Numbered from the stretch's first letter, positions 17,993-30,371 are shown. The stretch: 64,000 nucleotides of DNA from Cellulomonas sp. JZ18 (GCF_009720485.1 NZ_CP045245.1:2976001-3040000); one strand, 5' to 3'. Numbers and translations: made by a program. The notes: generated by a model from the letters alone, not told the origin.

Positions 17993-18003
17993 GGGTCGGG
18001 GCG

Positions 18004-20373
18004 TCAGCGCGTCTGGGTGCAGCGCAGCTGCGGGACCGTGCGTGCGGCGTCGCCCTCGGCGGAGCCGGTGAACCCGAAGACGACCGACTGCCCGTTCGCG
18101 ACCGACCCGTTCCAGGACAGGTTCTCCGCGCTCACGGTGCCGCCGTCCGTGCCGATGTCCGCGCCCCAGCGCTCGTTGATGCCCAGGCCCGGCACGGCGG
18201 TCCACTGCACCAGCCAGCCGTGCACGCCGGCGGTCGTCGCGGTCACCGTCACCTGCGCCTGGTACCCCCCCGGCCACGACGTCAGCAGCTCGTAGCGCGC
18301 GGTGCACGCGCCGGCGGGCACCGCGGGCGGCGGGGCGACGACCCCGGGGGACGCCGGTGCGGGGGGTGCGGCGGACGGCGGCGCGGCTCCGCCCGGCGCC
18401 GGGGTCGTCCCGCTCCCCGGCGGGGCCGGGGCGGACGGCCCGGCAGGTCCGCCGGGTGCCTCCACCGGCGGGTCGGTGGGCGCGGTCGGGGGCGCGGGGG
18501 CGGGGGGGCCGTGGTGAGCGCGACGTCCTCGGCCGCGAACGGCGCGACCGGCGGGTTCACGTCGGCGCCGGGCTCGTCCGGACCGCACGAGCCGTCCGGG
18601 CGGAACGTCGTGTGCACGCCGGACGCGCACGCGCCGGCCACGACGGCGTCACCGCCGACCACGACGTCGCCGGACAGGTGCGCACCGCCGCGGACGACGG
18701 CGGAGTCCCGGACGACGGCGCGGTCCTCGACGACCGCACCGTCCTCGACCCACGCGCGTCCCTCCAGCCGGGCGGTGCCGCGCACCTGCGCCGCGCCGCG
18801 GACCACCGCCTGCGGCCCGACCCAGGCCGTCGCGTCGACGGTGGCGGCGTCGTCGACCCAGCCGCCGCCGTGGGGGTGGCGGTGCCCGCCCGCGACCGGC
18901 GGTGCCGCGGCGGGGTCGGCCACCACCGCACCGGCCACCCGGAACTCGTACGGGTAGCGCGTCGTGCGGGCGAACGTGCCCCCGTGCCCGCGGGCACCTC
19001 CGGCGGGGTGGCCGTGACGACGAGGAGGACGGCGTCCTCGCCCGCGCGCGGGGTCAGGACGACCTCCCCGTCGACGGTCGCCGTCACGGGTCCGAACCGC
19101 GGTCCCTCGGGCCCGAGCGCCACCATGCCGACGCTCCACCCGGCGGCACCGGCCGGGAACGCCTCGGCGTGCCCACGCACCCGCACCCGGACGTCGCCCC
19201 CCGACCCGTCGGGCACCAGCCGCACGACCGTGAACCCGTACGCGGCGGGCGCGAACGTGCCGAGGACGCGGTGGTGCGCGGGATCACCCGGGACCGGCTC
19301 GGTGGGGGTGGTCCGGTCCGCGAGCAGCACGGGGTCGACGTCGTCGAGCAGCGTGGCCGCGGCGCGTCCGCCCCCGTCGCCGGCGGCCGCGCGCATCGCG
19401 TACTGGGCGACGCGCCGGTTCACGTCCTCCGGCCGGGAGCCGGTGAGCCGCGCGTACGCGCCGAGGACCGTCTCGCCGTCGTGCGCCTGCGTCCACAGGT
19501 CGGCGACGAGGCCCGGGTCCGCGCGGGCCACGAGCGAGTCGAGGAGCAGCCAGCCGGCGGCGCCGTGCCGGGCGCTGCCCCAGGCGAGGTGCGGCGCGCG
19601 CAGCAGGTCGCTGACGTCGGCGTGCCCGGCCGGCACCGCCAGGGTCGCCAGGTACGCCGCGCTCGCGGCCCGGAACGACGCGGCGTCCGACCCTCCGAGC
19701 CCCCGCCGCGCCCCTCGGCGGCCAGCAGGATCGCGACCTCGGCGTACCCGCGCGCGAGCTCCCACGACGTGCCCTCCGCGACCGCGGTCGCGGGGGACGC
19801 GCCGGCTCCCAGGGCGCCGGGCTCCGGGATGCCGGGCTCCGCGGTGCCGGGCTCCGCGGTGCCGGGCGCGTCCTCGTCCTCCGTGCCGGCCGTGGCGAGC
19901 ACGGCCGGCGTGACACGCAGGACGCCGACGCCGTCGACCGCCTCCGCGCGGCTCGTGGCCCCGCGCACGGGTTCCCCCGGGGGCGCCGCCCGCACCCCGG
20001 GGCCCGACGCCCACGTCCCGTCGACGACCACGAGCACCTTGCGGCCGGCTGCCGGGCCGTCGCGGGCGCCCAGACCCAGGGCCGTCACGTGCAGCGCGTG
20101 CAGCGACTCCAGGCGTGCGACGGCGGCGTCGGGGTCGAACGCGAGGTCCCCGTCGGACGCGGACGGGTCGGCCCCCGCGCGGGCACCCCACAGCAGCGCC
20201 ACGTGCTCCCCCTCGCGCACGTGCGCCGCGTCGCGGACGGCACCCCACGCGGCGGGCACGACGAGGGCCGGTGCGCTGCCGACCGTGCTGCCGAGCGCAC
20301 CGGCGAGCACCGCGCCGAGGACGAAGGGGACGAGCAGCACGAGGGCGAGGGTGCTGCGGCCGATCCTCCCCAT
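18004..20373 (-). CDS. Secreted modular protein with beta-helix repeats and C-terminal CBM2 cellulose-binding module, broken by three apparent frameshifts
   Basis: Reading from ATG 20371-20373 (GGAGGAG upstream), the protein is continuous only if one base is added in each of three runs: C5 at 19700-19704, C5 at 18979-18983 and G7 at 18502-18508; it then has 790 aa. Order: signal peptide or anchor (about 1-28, VLLVPFVLGAVLAGALGS); a 300-residue domain with EGEHVALLWGARAGADP and GTSWELARGYAEVAIL that recalls DUF6055/AvrXca-Svx proteins (tentative); a beta-sandwich-like stretch; about 14 hexapeptide-like repeats (A.V…A.V, left-handed beta-helix); a Pro/Thr linker; and a CBM2 (about 690-790) with GYQAQVTV, GWLVQW, AENLSWNGSV, FGFTGS and paired cysteines. 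Probably cell-external, bound to cellulose or chitin. The enzymatic role is unknown. Confidence 0.7.
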
Positions 20374-20607
20374 CCGCGTGCGTCTCCTCCCGCCGGGTGC
20401 GCACGCGTCCGGCGGACCGCGCCCTGCCGTGCTGTCGTCGTCCGTCCCGCACGGGTCGGACAGGTGTCCACCATCGTCGCGCGGTCGGCGCCGAGTCAAC
20501 GCCCGGAAGGTCCGGTCCGGGGCGGATTCACCCGGCCGAGCCCCGCATTCTCATCGCCCTCTCACGCCCGCCCGCGGCCGCGGGACGGTGCGCGTCGTCG
20601 GGGTCCG

Positions 20608-21315
20608 TCAGTAGCCTGCGTCCGCCGTGAGCCCGCCCAGCACGGCCGCGGTGCCCGACAGCCCGAGGCGCGTCGCCCCCGCCTCGACCATGGCGAGGGC
20701 GTCCTGCGCCGTGCGGATCCCGCCCGAGGCCTTGACCCCGAGCCGCCCGCCCACCGTGCGCGCCATGAGCCGCACGGCGTGCACGCTCGCCCCGCCGGCG
20801 GGGTGGAAGCCCGTCGAGGTCTTCACGTAGTCGGCGCCCGACGCCTCGGCCGCCTCGCACACCGCGACGATCTCGTCGTCGCTGAGGGCCGCGGACTCGA
20901 TGATGACCTTGAGCACGGTCGGCGCCGGTGCGGCGGCGCGCACCGCGGCGATGTCGGCCGCCACGTCGGCGAACCGCCCGGCCTTCGCCGCGCCGACGTC
21001 GATCACCATGTCGACCTCCGCCGCGCCGTCCCGCACGGCGCGGGCCGCCTCGGCGGCCTTGACGTCGCTGTGGTGCTTGCCGGAGGGGAAGCCGCAGACC
21101 GTCGCCACGAGCAGGTCCGGCTCCCCGTCCAGCCCCACCGGCACCTCCAGCGGGAGGAACGAGGGGGACACGCACACGGCGTACACGCCGAGCCGGACGC
21201 CCTCGGCGACGAGCGCCTCGACGTCGGCGCGCGTCGCCTCGGGCTTGAGCAGGGTGTGGTCGACGTGCCGGGCGAGCGCGACGGCGTCGAGGGGTGCGGT
21301 GGGGTCGGTGGTCAT
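20608..21315 (-). CDS. deoC: Deoxyribose-phosphate aldolase
   Basis: 235 aa. It cleaves deoxyribose-5-phosphate to glyceraldehyde-3-phosphate and acetaldehyde. Family blocks: [10 protein letters not shown] (about residue 18), [15 protein letters not shown] segment, [10 protein letters not shown] and [14 protein letters not shown], whose lysine forms the Schiff base; KASGGIRT near the end is the phosphate site. The ATG overlaps the add stop (ATGA), so it is the last, translationally coupled gene of the nucleoside operon. Confidence 0.94.
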   Translation of the reverse strand: MTTDPTAPLDAVALARHVDHTLLKPEATRADVEALVAEGVRLGVYAVCVSPSFLPLEVPVGLDGEPDLLVATVCGFPSGKHHSDVKAAEAARAVRDGAAEVDMVIDVGAAKAGRFADVAADIAAVRAAAPAPTVLKVIIESAALSDDEIVAVCEAAEASGADYVKTSTGFHPAGGASVHAVRLMARTVGGRLGVKASGGIRTAQDALAMVEAGATRLGLSGTAAVLGGLTADAGY

Positions 21316-22445
21316 GCGCGGTGCCTCCCGGGCCGTGCGGTGCCCGGCGCGGCGGCCGGGCGGACGATGCGGTCGACGAGCGCACGGCGCTCGTCCTCGT
21401 GCAGGAACGCGTGCCGGGCCGCGGCGACCTGGACCGCGACGACGTCGTCAGGGGTCCAGCCGGCCTCGCGCACCAGCAGCTCGAGCTCGCGCGAGAGCGA
21501 CGTGCCCGACTGCAGGCGGTTGTCGGTGCTGACGGTGACCTCGAAGCCGAGGCGCAGCAGCAGCGTGACGGGGTGGTCGGCGACGGACGCCGCGGCGCCG
21601 GTCTGCAGGTTCGACGACGGGCACACCTCGAGCGGCACGCGGCGGTCACGGACCCAGTGCGCGAGCCGGCCGAGCCGCGGTGCGCCGTCGCCGCCGAGCT
21701 GCACGTCGTCGGCGATGCGCACGCCGTGCCCGAGGCGCAGCGCCAGGGCGCCGTGCAGCGCGTCGGCGATCGAGTCGAGACCCGCGCCCTCGCCGGCGTG
21801 CACGGTCACCGGGAAGCTCTCCTGTCGCAGCGTCCGGAACGCCGCGGCGTGCCGCGACGCCGGGAAGCCCGCCTCGGGTCCGGCGACGTCGAACGCGACG
21901 ACGCCCGCGTCCCGGTTGGCCAGCGCGAGCGCCGCCACCTCCTCGGCGCGGTCCGCCTGGCGCATCGCCGAGAGGACCTGCGTCACCCGGATCTCGTGGC
22001 CCGCGTCGCGGGCCTCCGCCATGCCGTCCTCGAGGCCGGCACGGACGGCGTCGACGACGGCCTGCAGCGACAGCCCGCCGCGCTGGTGCTGCTCGGGCGC
22101 GTACCGCTCCTCGGCGTGCACGACGCCGTCGGCCGCCAGGTCGAGCACGGCCTCGCGCGCGACGCGGTGCAGGGCGTCGGCCGTCTGCAGCACGCCCACG
22201 GTGTGCGCGAACGTCTCGAGGTAGCGCTCGAGGGAGCCCGAGGACGCCGACTCGACGAACCAGCGCCCCAGCGCGTCGGGGTCGGTCGTGGGCAGCGCGT
22301 GGCCGGCCTGCGCGGCGAGCTCGACGACGGTCGCCGGTCGCAGACCCCCGTCGAGGTGGTCGTGCAGCAGGACCTTGGGCAGTGCGCGGACGGCCGCGCC
22401 GAGGTCGGCGCCGGGCGTGCCCGCCGCCGAGGGGAGCGCGGTCAT
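21312..22445 (-). CDS. add: Adenosine deaminase
   Basis: 377 aa. It deaminates adenosine and deoxyadenosine to inosine forms, feeding the purine nucleoside phosphorylase. Zinc-site motif [10 protein letters not shown] (about residue 28), [11 protein letters not shown] (about 110), HAGEGAG (zinc His and catalytic Glu, about 215), LGHGVRI and [10 protein letters not shown] (last metal Asp). It is 23 nt downstream of the small acidic gene and overlaps deoC by 4 nt. Mycobacterial synteny is Rv3313c. Confidence 0.93.
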   Translation of the reverse strand: MTALPSAAGTPGADLGAAVRALPKVLLHDHLDGGLRPATVVELAAQAGHALPTTDPDALGRWFVESASSGSLERYLETFAHTVGVLQTADALHRVAREAVLDLAADGVVHAEERYAPEQHQRGGLSLQAVVDAVRAGLEDGMAEARDAGHEIRVTQVLSAMRQADRAEEVAALALANRDAGVVAFDVAGPEAGFPASRHAAAFRTLRQESFPVTVHAGEGAGLDSIADALHGALALRLGHGVRIADDVQLGGDGAPRLGRLAHWVRDRRVPLEVCPSSNLQTGAAASVADHPVTLLLRLGFEVTVSTDNRLQSGTSLSRELELLVREAGWTPDDVVAVQVAAARHAFLHEDERRALVDRIVRPAAAPGTARPGRHRA

Positions 22446-22467
22446 GCCACCACCGTAGCGGGGCTGC

Positions 22468-22716
22468 TCACCCCTCCTGGACCTCGTCCTCGTCGATCGG
22501 CACCTCGGCCGCCTGCTCGACCACGTCGGCCTCGTTCGCGGCGTCGTCGAGGTCCGGGCGCGGCACGCCAGGGGTGTGCTCCTCGGGGTCCGGGCGCTCG
22601 GGCAGGGCGTCCCGCTCCGGCTCGTCCGCCGGGTCGGTCAGCCGCGCGGGCGCGTCGGGGTCGACGGGGACCAGCCCCGCGTCACGCCAGGCGTCGTTCC
22701 CGGGCACGGTGCTCAT
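22468..22716 (-). CDS. Small acidic protein of unknown function
   Basis: 82 aa. ATG at 22714-22716 is set by GAGGAGGAG four nt upstream. About 30 percent Asp/Glu with many prolines (DPADEPERD, ERPDPEEHTPG, PIDEDEVQEG), likely disordered, no membrane segment, no cysteine. I do not recognise a family. It lies inside the nucleoside operon between deoA and add. Confidence 0.72.
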   Translation of the reverse strand: MSTVPGNDAWRDAGLVPVDPDAPARLTDPADEPERDALPERPDPEEHTPGVPRPDLDDAANEADVVEQAAEVPIDEDEVQEG

Positions 22717-22827
22717 GGCTCCTCCTCGGACAGGCGGGTGGGACGTCCCCATCGTGCAGGCCGCCCCGCCCGGCTGCCACGGGAGGCAGCCGGGCAGGTC
22801 GGGCGGGGGGCGGGCAGGGTGCGGGGG

Positions 22828-24123
22828 TCAGTCCGCGGCGACCCGGTCCAGGACGAGCGGCCGCGGCGCGGGGGCCGGCGCGTCGGGCGACACGACGACG
22901 CCCCCGGCGAGCGCCTCGCGCGCACGGCCGAACCGCTCCGGGGTGTCCGTGTGCAGGGTCAGCAGCGGCTGCCCCGCGCGCACCCGGTCCCCGGGGCGGG
23001 CGTGCAGCTCGACGCCCGCACCGGCCTGCACCGGGTCCTCCTTGCGCGCCCGGCCGGCACCCAGGCGCCACGCCGCGACGCCGACCGCGTACGCGTCGAG
23101 CGTGGTCAGCACGCCGTCCCGCTCGGCGACGACCTGCTCGGTCTCCCGCGCGACGGGCAGCGGGGCGTCCGGGTCGCCGCCCTGCGCGGCGATCATGCGC
23201 CGCCACACGTCCATGGCGCGGCCGTCGGCGAGGGCCGCGGCCGGGTCCGCGTCGGGGCGGCCGGCGGCGTCGAGCATCTCCCGCGCGAGCGCGACCGTGA
23301 GCTCGACGACGTCGGCGGGGCCGCCGCCCGCGAGCACCTCGACCGACTCGCGCACCTCGAGGGCGTTCCCCGCGGTGAGGCCGAGGGGCGTCGACATGTC
23401 GGTGAGCAGCGCGACCGTCCGCACGCCGGCGTCCGTGCCCAGCTCCACCATGGTCCGGGCGAGCTCGCCGGCCCGCTCGGCGTCCTTCATGAAGGCGCCC
23501 GACCCGACCTTGACGTCGAGCACGAGCGAGCCCGTGCCCTCGGCGATCTTCTTGCTCATGATCGAGCTGGCGATGAGCGGGATCGCCTCGACCGTGCCCG
23601 TGACGTCGCGCAGCGCGTAGAGCTTGCGGTCGGCGGGCGCCAGGCCCGAGCCGGCCGCGCAGATGACGGCACCGACGTCCTCGAGCTGGCGCATCATCTC
23701 GTCGTTCGACAGCGACGCGCGCCAGCCCGGCACCGACTCGAGCTTGTCGAGCGTCCCCCCGGTGTGCCCCAGGCCGCGGCCCGACAGCTGCGGCACCGCG
23801 ACGCCGAAGACCGCGACCAGCGGTGCGAGCGGCAGCGTGATCTTGTCGCCGACGCCCCCCGTGCTGTGCTTGTCCGCGGTCGGTCGCGACAGCCCGGAGA
23901 AGTCCATGCGCTCGCCGCTGGCGATCATGGCCGCGGTCCAGCGGGCGATCTCGGCGCGGTCCATGCCGTTGAGCAGGATCGCCATCGCGAGGGCGGACAT
24001 CTGCTCGTCGGCGACGACGCCGCGGGTGTACGCGTCGAGCACCCAGTCGATCTGGGCCTCGGACAGCCGGCCCCCGTCGCGCTTGGTGACGATGACGTCG
24101 ACGGCGTCGAACGGCTCGCTCAC
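22828..24123 (-). CDS. deoA: Thymidine phosphorylase
   Basis: 431 aa, normal length. It splits thymidine and deoxyuridine with phosphate, giving deoxyribose-1-phosphate. Signature SGRGLGHTGGTLDKLES (about residues 112-128) is complete, with the phosphate site KHSTGGVGDK (about 83) and VKVGSGAFMKD. GTG at 24121-24123 overlaps the cdd stop (GTGA) with GGAGGAG upstream. Synteny: Rv3314c. Confidence 0.95.
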   Translation of the reverse strand: MSEPFDAVDVIVTKRDGGRLSEAQIDWVLDAYTRGVVADEQMSALAMAILLNGMDRAEIARWTAAMIASGERMDFSGLSRPTADKHSTGGVGDKITLPLAPLVAVFGVAVPQLSGRGLGHTGGTLDKLESVPGWRASLSNDEMMRQLEDVGAVICAAGSGLAPADRKLYALRDVTGTVEAIPLIASSIMSKKIAEGTGSLVLDVKVGSGAFMKDAERAGELARTMVELGTDAGVRTVALLTDMSTPLGLTAGNALEVRESVEVLAGGGPADVVELTVALAREMLDAAGRPDADPAAALADGRAMDVWRRMIAAQGGDPDAPLPVARETEQVVAERDGVLTTLDAYAVGVAAWRLGAGRARKEDPVQAGAGVELHARPGDRVRAGQPLLTLHTDTPERFGRAREALAGGVVVSPDAPAPAPRPLVLDRVAAD

Positions 24124-24557
24124 GCCTGCTCCTCCCCGGCGGCGCCCGTCGCGCTCCCCCGCTCGACGAGGTCGACCGGCCCGAACGCGTCGGGCAGCAC
24201 CTCGCTCATCGGCCGGACGCCCCGGACCGTCTCGACGAGCAGGTCCGGCCCGCCGTGCTCGAACAGCAGCTGTCGGCAGCGCCCGCACGGCGCGAGCACG
24301 TTGCCGTGCCCGTCCACGCACGTGAACGCGACCAGGCGGCCGCCGCCGGTGACGTGCAGCATCGACACGAGGCTGCACTCGGCGCACAGCGTGACGCCGT
24401 ACGACGCGTTCTCGACGTTGCAGCCCGTCACGACGCGGCCGTCGTCCACGAGCGCGGCGACGCCCACGGGGAACTTCGAGTAGGGCACGTACGCCCGTGC
24501 CAGCATGTCGCGGGCGGCGGCGCGCAGCGCGTCCCAGTCGACCTGGAGGTCGGTCAT
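24120..24557 (-). CDS. cdd: Cytidine deaminase
   Basis: 145 aa, the short tetrameric type. It turns cytidine and deoxycytidine into uridine forms. The zinc site is intact: TLCAECS (Cys ligand and proton-shuttling Glu) and PCGRCRQ (two Cys ligands), with the substrate loop NVENASYG. It ends in a GTGA overlap with deoA and begins 11 nt after the permease gene. Confidence 0.95.
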   Translation of the reverse strand: MTDLQVDWDALRAAARDMLARAYVPYSKFPVGVAALVDDGRVVTGCNVENASYGVTLCAECSLVSMLHVTGGGRLVAFTCVDGHGNVLAPCGRCRQLLFEHGGPDLLVETVRGVRPMSEVLPDAFGPVDLVERGSATGAAGEEQA

Positions 24558-24568
24558 CGGGTGGTTCC

Positions 24569-25866
24569 TCACTTCGGGTAGGGCACGCCCTCGGCGGCCG
24601 GCGGGCGGACGCGGCCGACGAGACCGGCGACGGCGAAGATCGTCGCCAGGTACGGCAGCATCGCGAGCAGCTCGCTGGGGATGGGCGAACCGGTGTTGTT
24701 GAGCACGCGGCGCAGGGCGTCGGCGAGCCCGAAGAACAGGGACGCCGCGAGCGCGCCCTTGGGGCTCCACCGGCCGAGGATCATCGCGGCCAGCGCGATG
24801 TACCCGCGCCCCGACGTCAGCTCCTTGGTGAACGCGAGGCCGGCGGAGACCAGCGCGGCACCGCCGAGACCGGCGACGGCCGAGCCGAGCACGGTCGAGC
24901 GCCAGCGGGTCGGGTTGACCTTGATGCCGACGGTGTCCGCGGCCTTCGGGTGCTCGCCCGCGGCCCGCATGCGCAGCCCCCAGCGGGAGCGGAACACCAT
25001 GATCTGCAGCGTCGCGACGCCGACGTACATGAGGTAGACGGTCAGCGGGTGGTCGAACAGCACGGGACCGAGCACCGGGATGTCGGCCAGCAGCGGCACC
25101 GGCAGGTTCGGCAGGCGCGGCGGGGAGTTCAGCTCCTGCGGGTTGTTCGTCAGGACGGTCGAGAACAGGTAGTTCGTGAGGCCGATGACGAGCACGTTGA
25201 GGACGACGCCGACGATGATCTGGTCGACGCGGTACCGGATGGCGAACAGCGCGAGCCCCAGGCCCACGAGCGCACCCGCGAACGGCGCGGCCAGCAGGCC
25301 CGCGTAGGGGTTGCCGGTGGTCGACGCGACGACGACCGCGAGGAACGCCCCCGCGAGCAGCTGCCCCTCGATCGCGATGTTGATGATCCCGAGCGCTCGC
25401 ACAGCAGGCCGGCGAGTGCCCCGAAGACCAGCGGCACGGCGAGCACCACGGCGTTCGTGAGCAGCAGCGTCAGCGGGAACGCCGCCTCCCGGCCCGCCAT
25501 CACCCACACGAGCAGCGCGAGGAACGCCGCGACGCCCACGACGGCGTACACCCACACCGGCACGCGGCGGCGGGCGCGGGCGCGCACGACCGCGAGCACC
25601 GCGGCGGCGAGCGCGACGAGCGAGAGCACGACGGCCGTGGTCCGCGACGGGACCGTGACCGCGCCGATCTGGAACAGGTCGCCGCGCGTGGCCACCTGGA
25701 ACGTCGTGCTCGCGGCGCCCGAGGTGAACAGCCCGAAGCACACGAGGCTCAGCAGCGCGACGACCGCCGCGCCGACGGGCCCGCGCCAGCGCACGGGCGC
25801 CTGCACGGCGGGGACGAGGTGCTCGGCCGACGTCGGCGCGGCGGTCGGGGTCGAGGTCGTGCTCAT
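24569..25866 (-). CDS. Nucleoside ABC transporter permease (BPD_transp_2 family), apparent -1 frameshift
   Basis: The frame from ATG 25864-25866 is correct to about 25391 (…GLLCERSG) and the family sequence goes on in another frame (NIAIEGQLLAGAF…) to 24569. Adding one base to the C3 run at 25388-25390 gives 432 aa and the expected ERSGIINIAIEG junction, which is the family's conserved loop. About ten membrane helices. It pairs with the permease at 25919-27163, the ATPase at 27160-28854 and the lipoprotein at 28990-30108 (NupNOPQ/Bmp-type importer). The start overlaps the stop of the 19-codon mini-ORF (ATGA). Confidence 0.85.
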
Positions 25867-25925
25867 TCCGGGGCCCCCGCGCGGTCGTGAGCGCAGCGAG
25901 CGAACGCGTGGGGAGGGATCACGCC
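25861..25925. repeat. 65-bp dispersed repeat, copy B
   Basis: 59 of 65 bases match 14921-14985. It starts on the second permease's first codon and ends on the first permease's last codons. Confidence 0.85.
25863..25922 (-). CDS. 19-codon mini-ORF in the repeat, coupled to both neighbouring permeases
   Basis: The GTG at 25920-25922 overlaps the stop of the upstream permease (GTGA), and the TGA at 25863-25865 overlaps the ATG of the downstream permease (ATGA). The peptide is VIPPHAFARCAHDRAGAPE. It fills the whole gap between the two genes, so ribosomes could pass from one permease to the other through it. Confidence 0.5.
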   Translation of the reverse strand: MIPPHAFARCAHDRAGAPE

Positions 25926-27159
25926 GTCGCCTTCTTCCTGTCGTAGCCGAACAGCGCCGCGGTGCGGTGCGCCAGCGAGAGCTCGCGCACGAGCGGCGGC
26001 GCCGCGATGAGGAGGACGATCACGGCCTGGATCACCTGGACCAGGTCGATCGGGGTGCCGGCCGCCGTCTGCATGAGCGGCGACCCGGCGCGCAGCGCGC
26101 CGAACAGGAGCGCCGCCAGCGCGGTGCCGAGCGGACGGGAGCGTCCCAGCAGGGCGACCGTGATCGCGTCGAAGCCGATCGCGCCCGCGCTCGACGCCTG
26201 GAAGGTGCGGTCCGTGCCGAGGATCTGCATCGCCCCGCCGAGCCCGGCCAGGCCGCCGGCGACCAGCATGACGAGCACGTACATGCGCTCGACCCGGATG
26301 CCGGCCGTGCGGGCCGCGTCCTGGTTCGCACCGACGGCGCGGAACCGGAAGCCGAGCGTCGAGCGCTCCATCAGCCACCACACGCCGAAGGCCGCGGCGA
26401 CCGCCACGAGGAACCCGAGGTGCAGCCGGAACTGCTCGCCGAGCAGCAGCGGCATCACCGCGGTGTCCTGCACGGGCGCGCTGATCGGGCGGGTCGAGCC
26501 GGGCTGGCGCAGCACCGCGGTCGTCAGCAGGTACGCCGCGAGGTAGCCCGCGACGGAGTTGAGCATGATCGTGACGATCACCTCGCTCGCGCCGGTGCGG
26601 GCCTTGAGGAACCCGGCGATGCCGGCCCACACGCCACCGAGGGCGACCGCCGCGACGCACGCGACGAGCACGTGCACGCCGACCGGCAGGTCGAGCGTCA
26701 TGCCGACCCAGGCCGCCGCACCGCCGCCCACGAGCACCTGGCCCTGCGCGCCGATGTTGAACAGCCCGGACCGGAAGCCGATCGCGAGCCCGAGGCCCGC
26801 GAGCATGAGCGGCACGGACGCGACCATCGTCTCGGTGATCGGCCGGATGCGGCGGGCCCCCTCGGCCTCGTAGTCGAAGATCGAGCCGCGGAAGAGCGCG
26901 GAGTAGGTCGAGTAGACGGCGTCCCACGCGGCGGACAGGAAGTCGCCGGGGCGCGCGAAGAAGTACCCCGCCGCGCGCTGCGACGCGGGGTCGGCCGCGA
27001 CGACGAGCACGGCCGCGACGAGCAGCGCGATGACGATCGCGACGACGACCGTCGCGGTGGTCGAGTCGAGGACGCGCTGCAGGTAGCCGTGCGCGCTCTG
27101 CCGCGCGGGGGCGGGGGCGGCCGGCGTCGCCGGCTGCTCGGGCGGGGCCTGGGTGGCGC

Positions 27160-27163
<4 letters not shown>
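25919..27163 (-). CDS. Nucleoside ABC transporter permease (BPD_transp_2 family)
   Basis: 414 aa. A hydrophilic 25-residue N-terminus is followed by about ten membrane helices. The cytoplasmic loop GLFNIGAQGQ (about residue 137), typical of the NupP/YufP branch, contacts the ATPase. GTG at 27161-27163 overlaps the ATPase stop (GTGA). It ends in a GTGA overlap with the repeat mini-ORF. Confidence 0.92.
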
Positions 27164-28854
<1,691 letters not shown>

Positions 28855-28941
28855 GTCACCACGCCCTTCCGTCGTGCTGTCCCGTCGACGCGTCGCACGC
28901 GCCGACACTAACCCGCCGGGGCGCCTGCGCCCCGACGCGCC

Positions 28942-28971
28942 GGTGGCCCGGGACCTGCGCCCCGGGCCACC
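28942..28971 (-). terminator. Hairpin between the lipoprotein gene and the ATPase gene
   Basis: GGTGGCCCGGG / CCCGGGCCACC, an 11-bp stem with an 8-nt loop, 19 nt after the lipoprotein stop. It probably stops part of the transcription or protects the upstream mRNA, so that more binding protein than transporter is made. Confidence 0.65.
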
Positions 28972-28989
28972 GTCCGTCCTGCCGCTGCG

Positions 28990-30108
28990 TCAGTCCGTGA
29001 CCGTGTTGGCCGACGGCGACTCGATCTCCAGGTCGCCCTGGACGATCTGCATGCGCAGCTCGTCGAGCTTCGCGGAGAGCTCCTCGGGGACCTGGTCCTC
29101 GAAGTCGTGGAACGGCGCGAGGTCCACGCCGCCGTTCTCGAGCGTGCCGACGTACGGCTCGCTGGAGAACTCGCCGTCGACCGCGGCGGAGACCGTGTCG
29201 AAGACGGCCGTCGCGATCTGCTTCATGACCGAGGTGAGGATGAGCGAGCGGTACTGGTCGTTCTGCGGCTGCTCGTAGCCGTCGGAGTCGACCCAGATGA
29301 CCTTGGTGCCCTCGGCCTGGCTGGCGGCGTTGAGCGCACCCGAGCCGACCGGGCCGGCGACGGGGAGGATGACGTCCGCACCGTCCGCGATGAACTGCTC
29401 GGTCGTCGTGCGGCCGGCCTCGGTGTCGGAGAAGTTCCCGATCATCGAGCCGTTCTGCGCCTCCTTGTCCCAGCCGAGGAGGCGGACCTGGGTGCCGTTC
29501 TCCTCGTTGTACGCGGTGACGCCGTCGGAGAAGCCGTCCATGAAGATCGTGACCGACGGGAACGGCTGGCCGCCGAACGTCGCGACGGTGCCGGTCTCGG
29601 ACATGCCCGCGGCCAGGTAGCCGGCGAGGTACGCGGCCTCCTGCGTGTTGAACAGCAGCGGCTTGGCGTTCTCGATCTCGACCGGGTTGAACTCGTCGTC
29701 CTGGAAGGCCGAGTCGACGAGCGCGAACTCGACGTCCGTGTTGGCCTCGGCGGCCTCCTGGATGGCGTCCTCGAGCGCGAAGCCGACGCCGATGATGAGG
29801 TCGCAGCCCTGCTGGACCATCGAGTCCACGTTCTGCGTGTACTGGCTGGGGTCGGCGGACTCGGCGGTCTTGATCTCGATGCCGAGCTCCTCCTGCGCCC
29901 GCTCGAGGCCCTGGTAGCCGGACTCGTTGAACGAGGCGTCGTCGAAGCCACCCTCGTCGGACACCATGCAGGCGGTGAAGTCGACGCCGGCGCCGCCGGT
30001 CGCGGTGGCGCCGCCGGTCGCGCCGCCCTCCTCGGGCGCGCTGCCGCACGCCGCCAGGGCGAGCGCCGCGACACCGCTCAGCGCCGCCACTCGGATGATG
30101 TTCTTCAC
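28990..30108 (-). CDS. BMP-family nucleoside-binding lipoprotein of the ABC importer
   Basis: 372 aa. Lipobox LAAC with the lipidated Cys at residue 21. The mature protein is a periplasmic-binding fold of the BmpA/PnrA/Med family: VSDEGGFDDASFNESGYQGL (about 49-68), SMVQQGCDLIIGVGF, and a late IWVDSDGYEQ segment. Family members bind purine and pyrimidine nucleosides. It heads the nucleoside operon and is followed by a hairpin. Confidence 0.93.
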   Translation of the reverse strand: MKNIIRVAALSGVAALALAACGSAPEEGGATGGATATGGAGVDFTACMVSDEGGFDDASFNESGYQGLERAQEELGIEIKTAESADPSQYTQNVDSMVQQGCDLIIGVGFALEDAIQEAAEANTDVEFALVDSAFQDDEFNPVEIENAKPLLFNTQEAAYLAGYLAAGMSETGTVATFGGQPFPSVTIFMDGFSDGVTAYNEENGTQVRLLGWDKEAQNGSMIGNFSDTEAGRTTTEQFIADGADVILPVAGPVGSGALNAASQAEGTKVIWVDSDGYEQPQNDQYRSLILTSVMKQIATAVFDTVSAAVDGEFSSEPYVGTLENGGVDLAPFHDFEDQVPEELSAKLDELRMQIVQGDLEIESPSANTVTD

Positions 30109-30216
30109 GGTGGTTCTGCTCCCACTACTCGTCGTCGCGCGTCACGGCGACCCGCACCCCTTGCGCAGCGGCGCTGCGGCGCAGGCGTACGGGACCGGTC
30201 GGCAGGATCACCGTGG

Positions 30217-30222
30217 ACACTA
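30217..30222 (-). promoter_or_regulatory. -10 box for the nucleoside operon
   Basis: TAGTGT on the minus strand, about 109 nt upstream of the lipoprotein ATG. The 263-bp upstream region also has two GGTTGC direct repeats 17 nt apart (minus strand, about 30270-30292), possible regulator sites. No gene is seen in it. Confidence 0.4.
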
Positions 30223-30371
30223 GGCCCGCCGACGTGACCGGGGCGTTACCAGCGGGTATCCGCGCAGCAACCGTGATCGATTCGCAACCTGTTCCCGCGT
30301 CCCGGACGGGGCGTCCGTGGCATGAGACACACCCGCGCCCGGGCGGGAGCGGGACGCACCGGACGAAGGCG

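Noticed and set aside
18004..20373. Three separate genes or a decayed pseudogene
   Set aside because: All breaks are single-base losses in C/G runs and neighbouring frames join smoothly; same pattern in five other genes.
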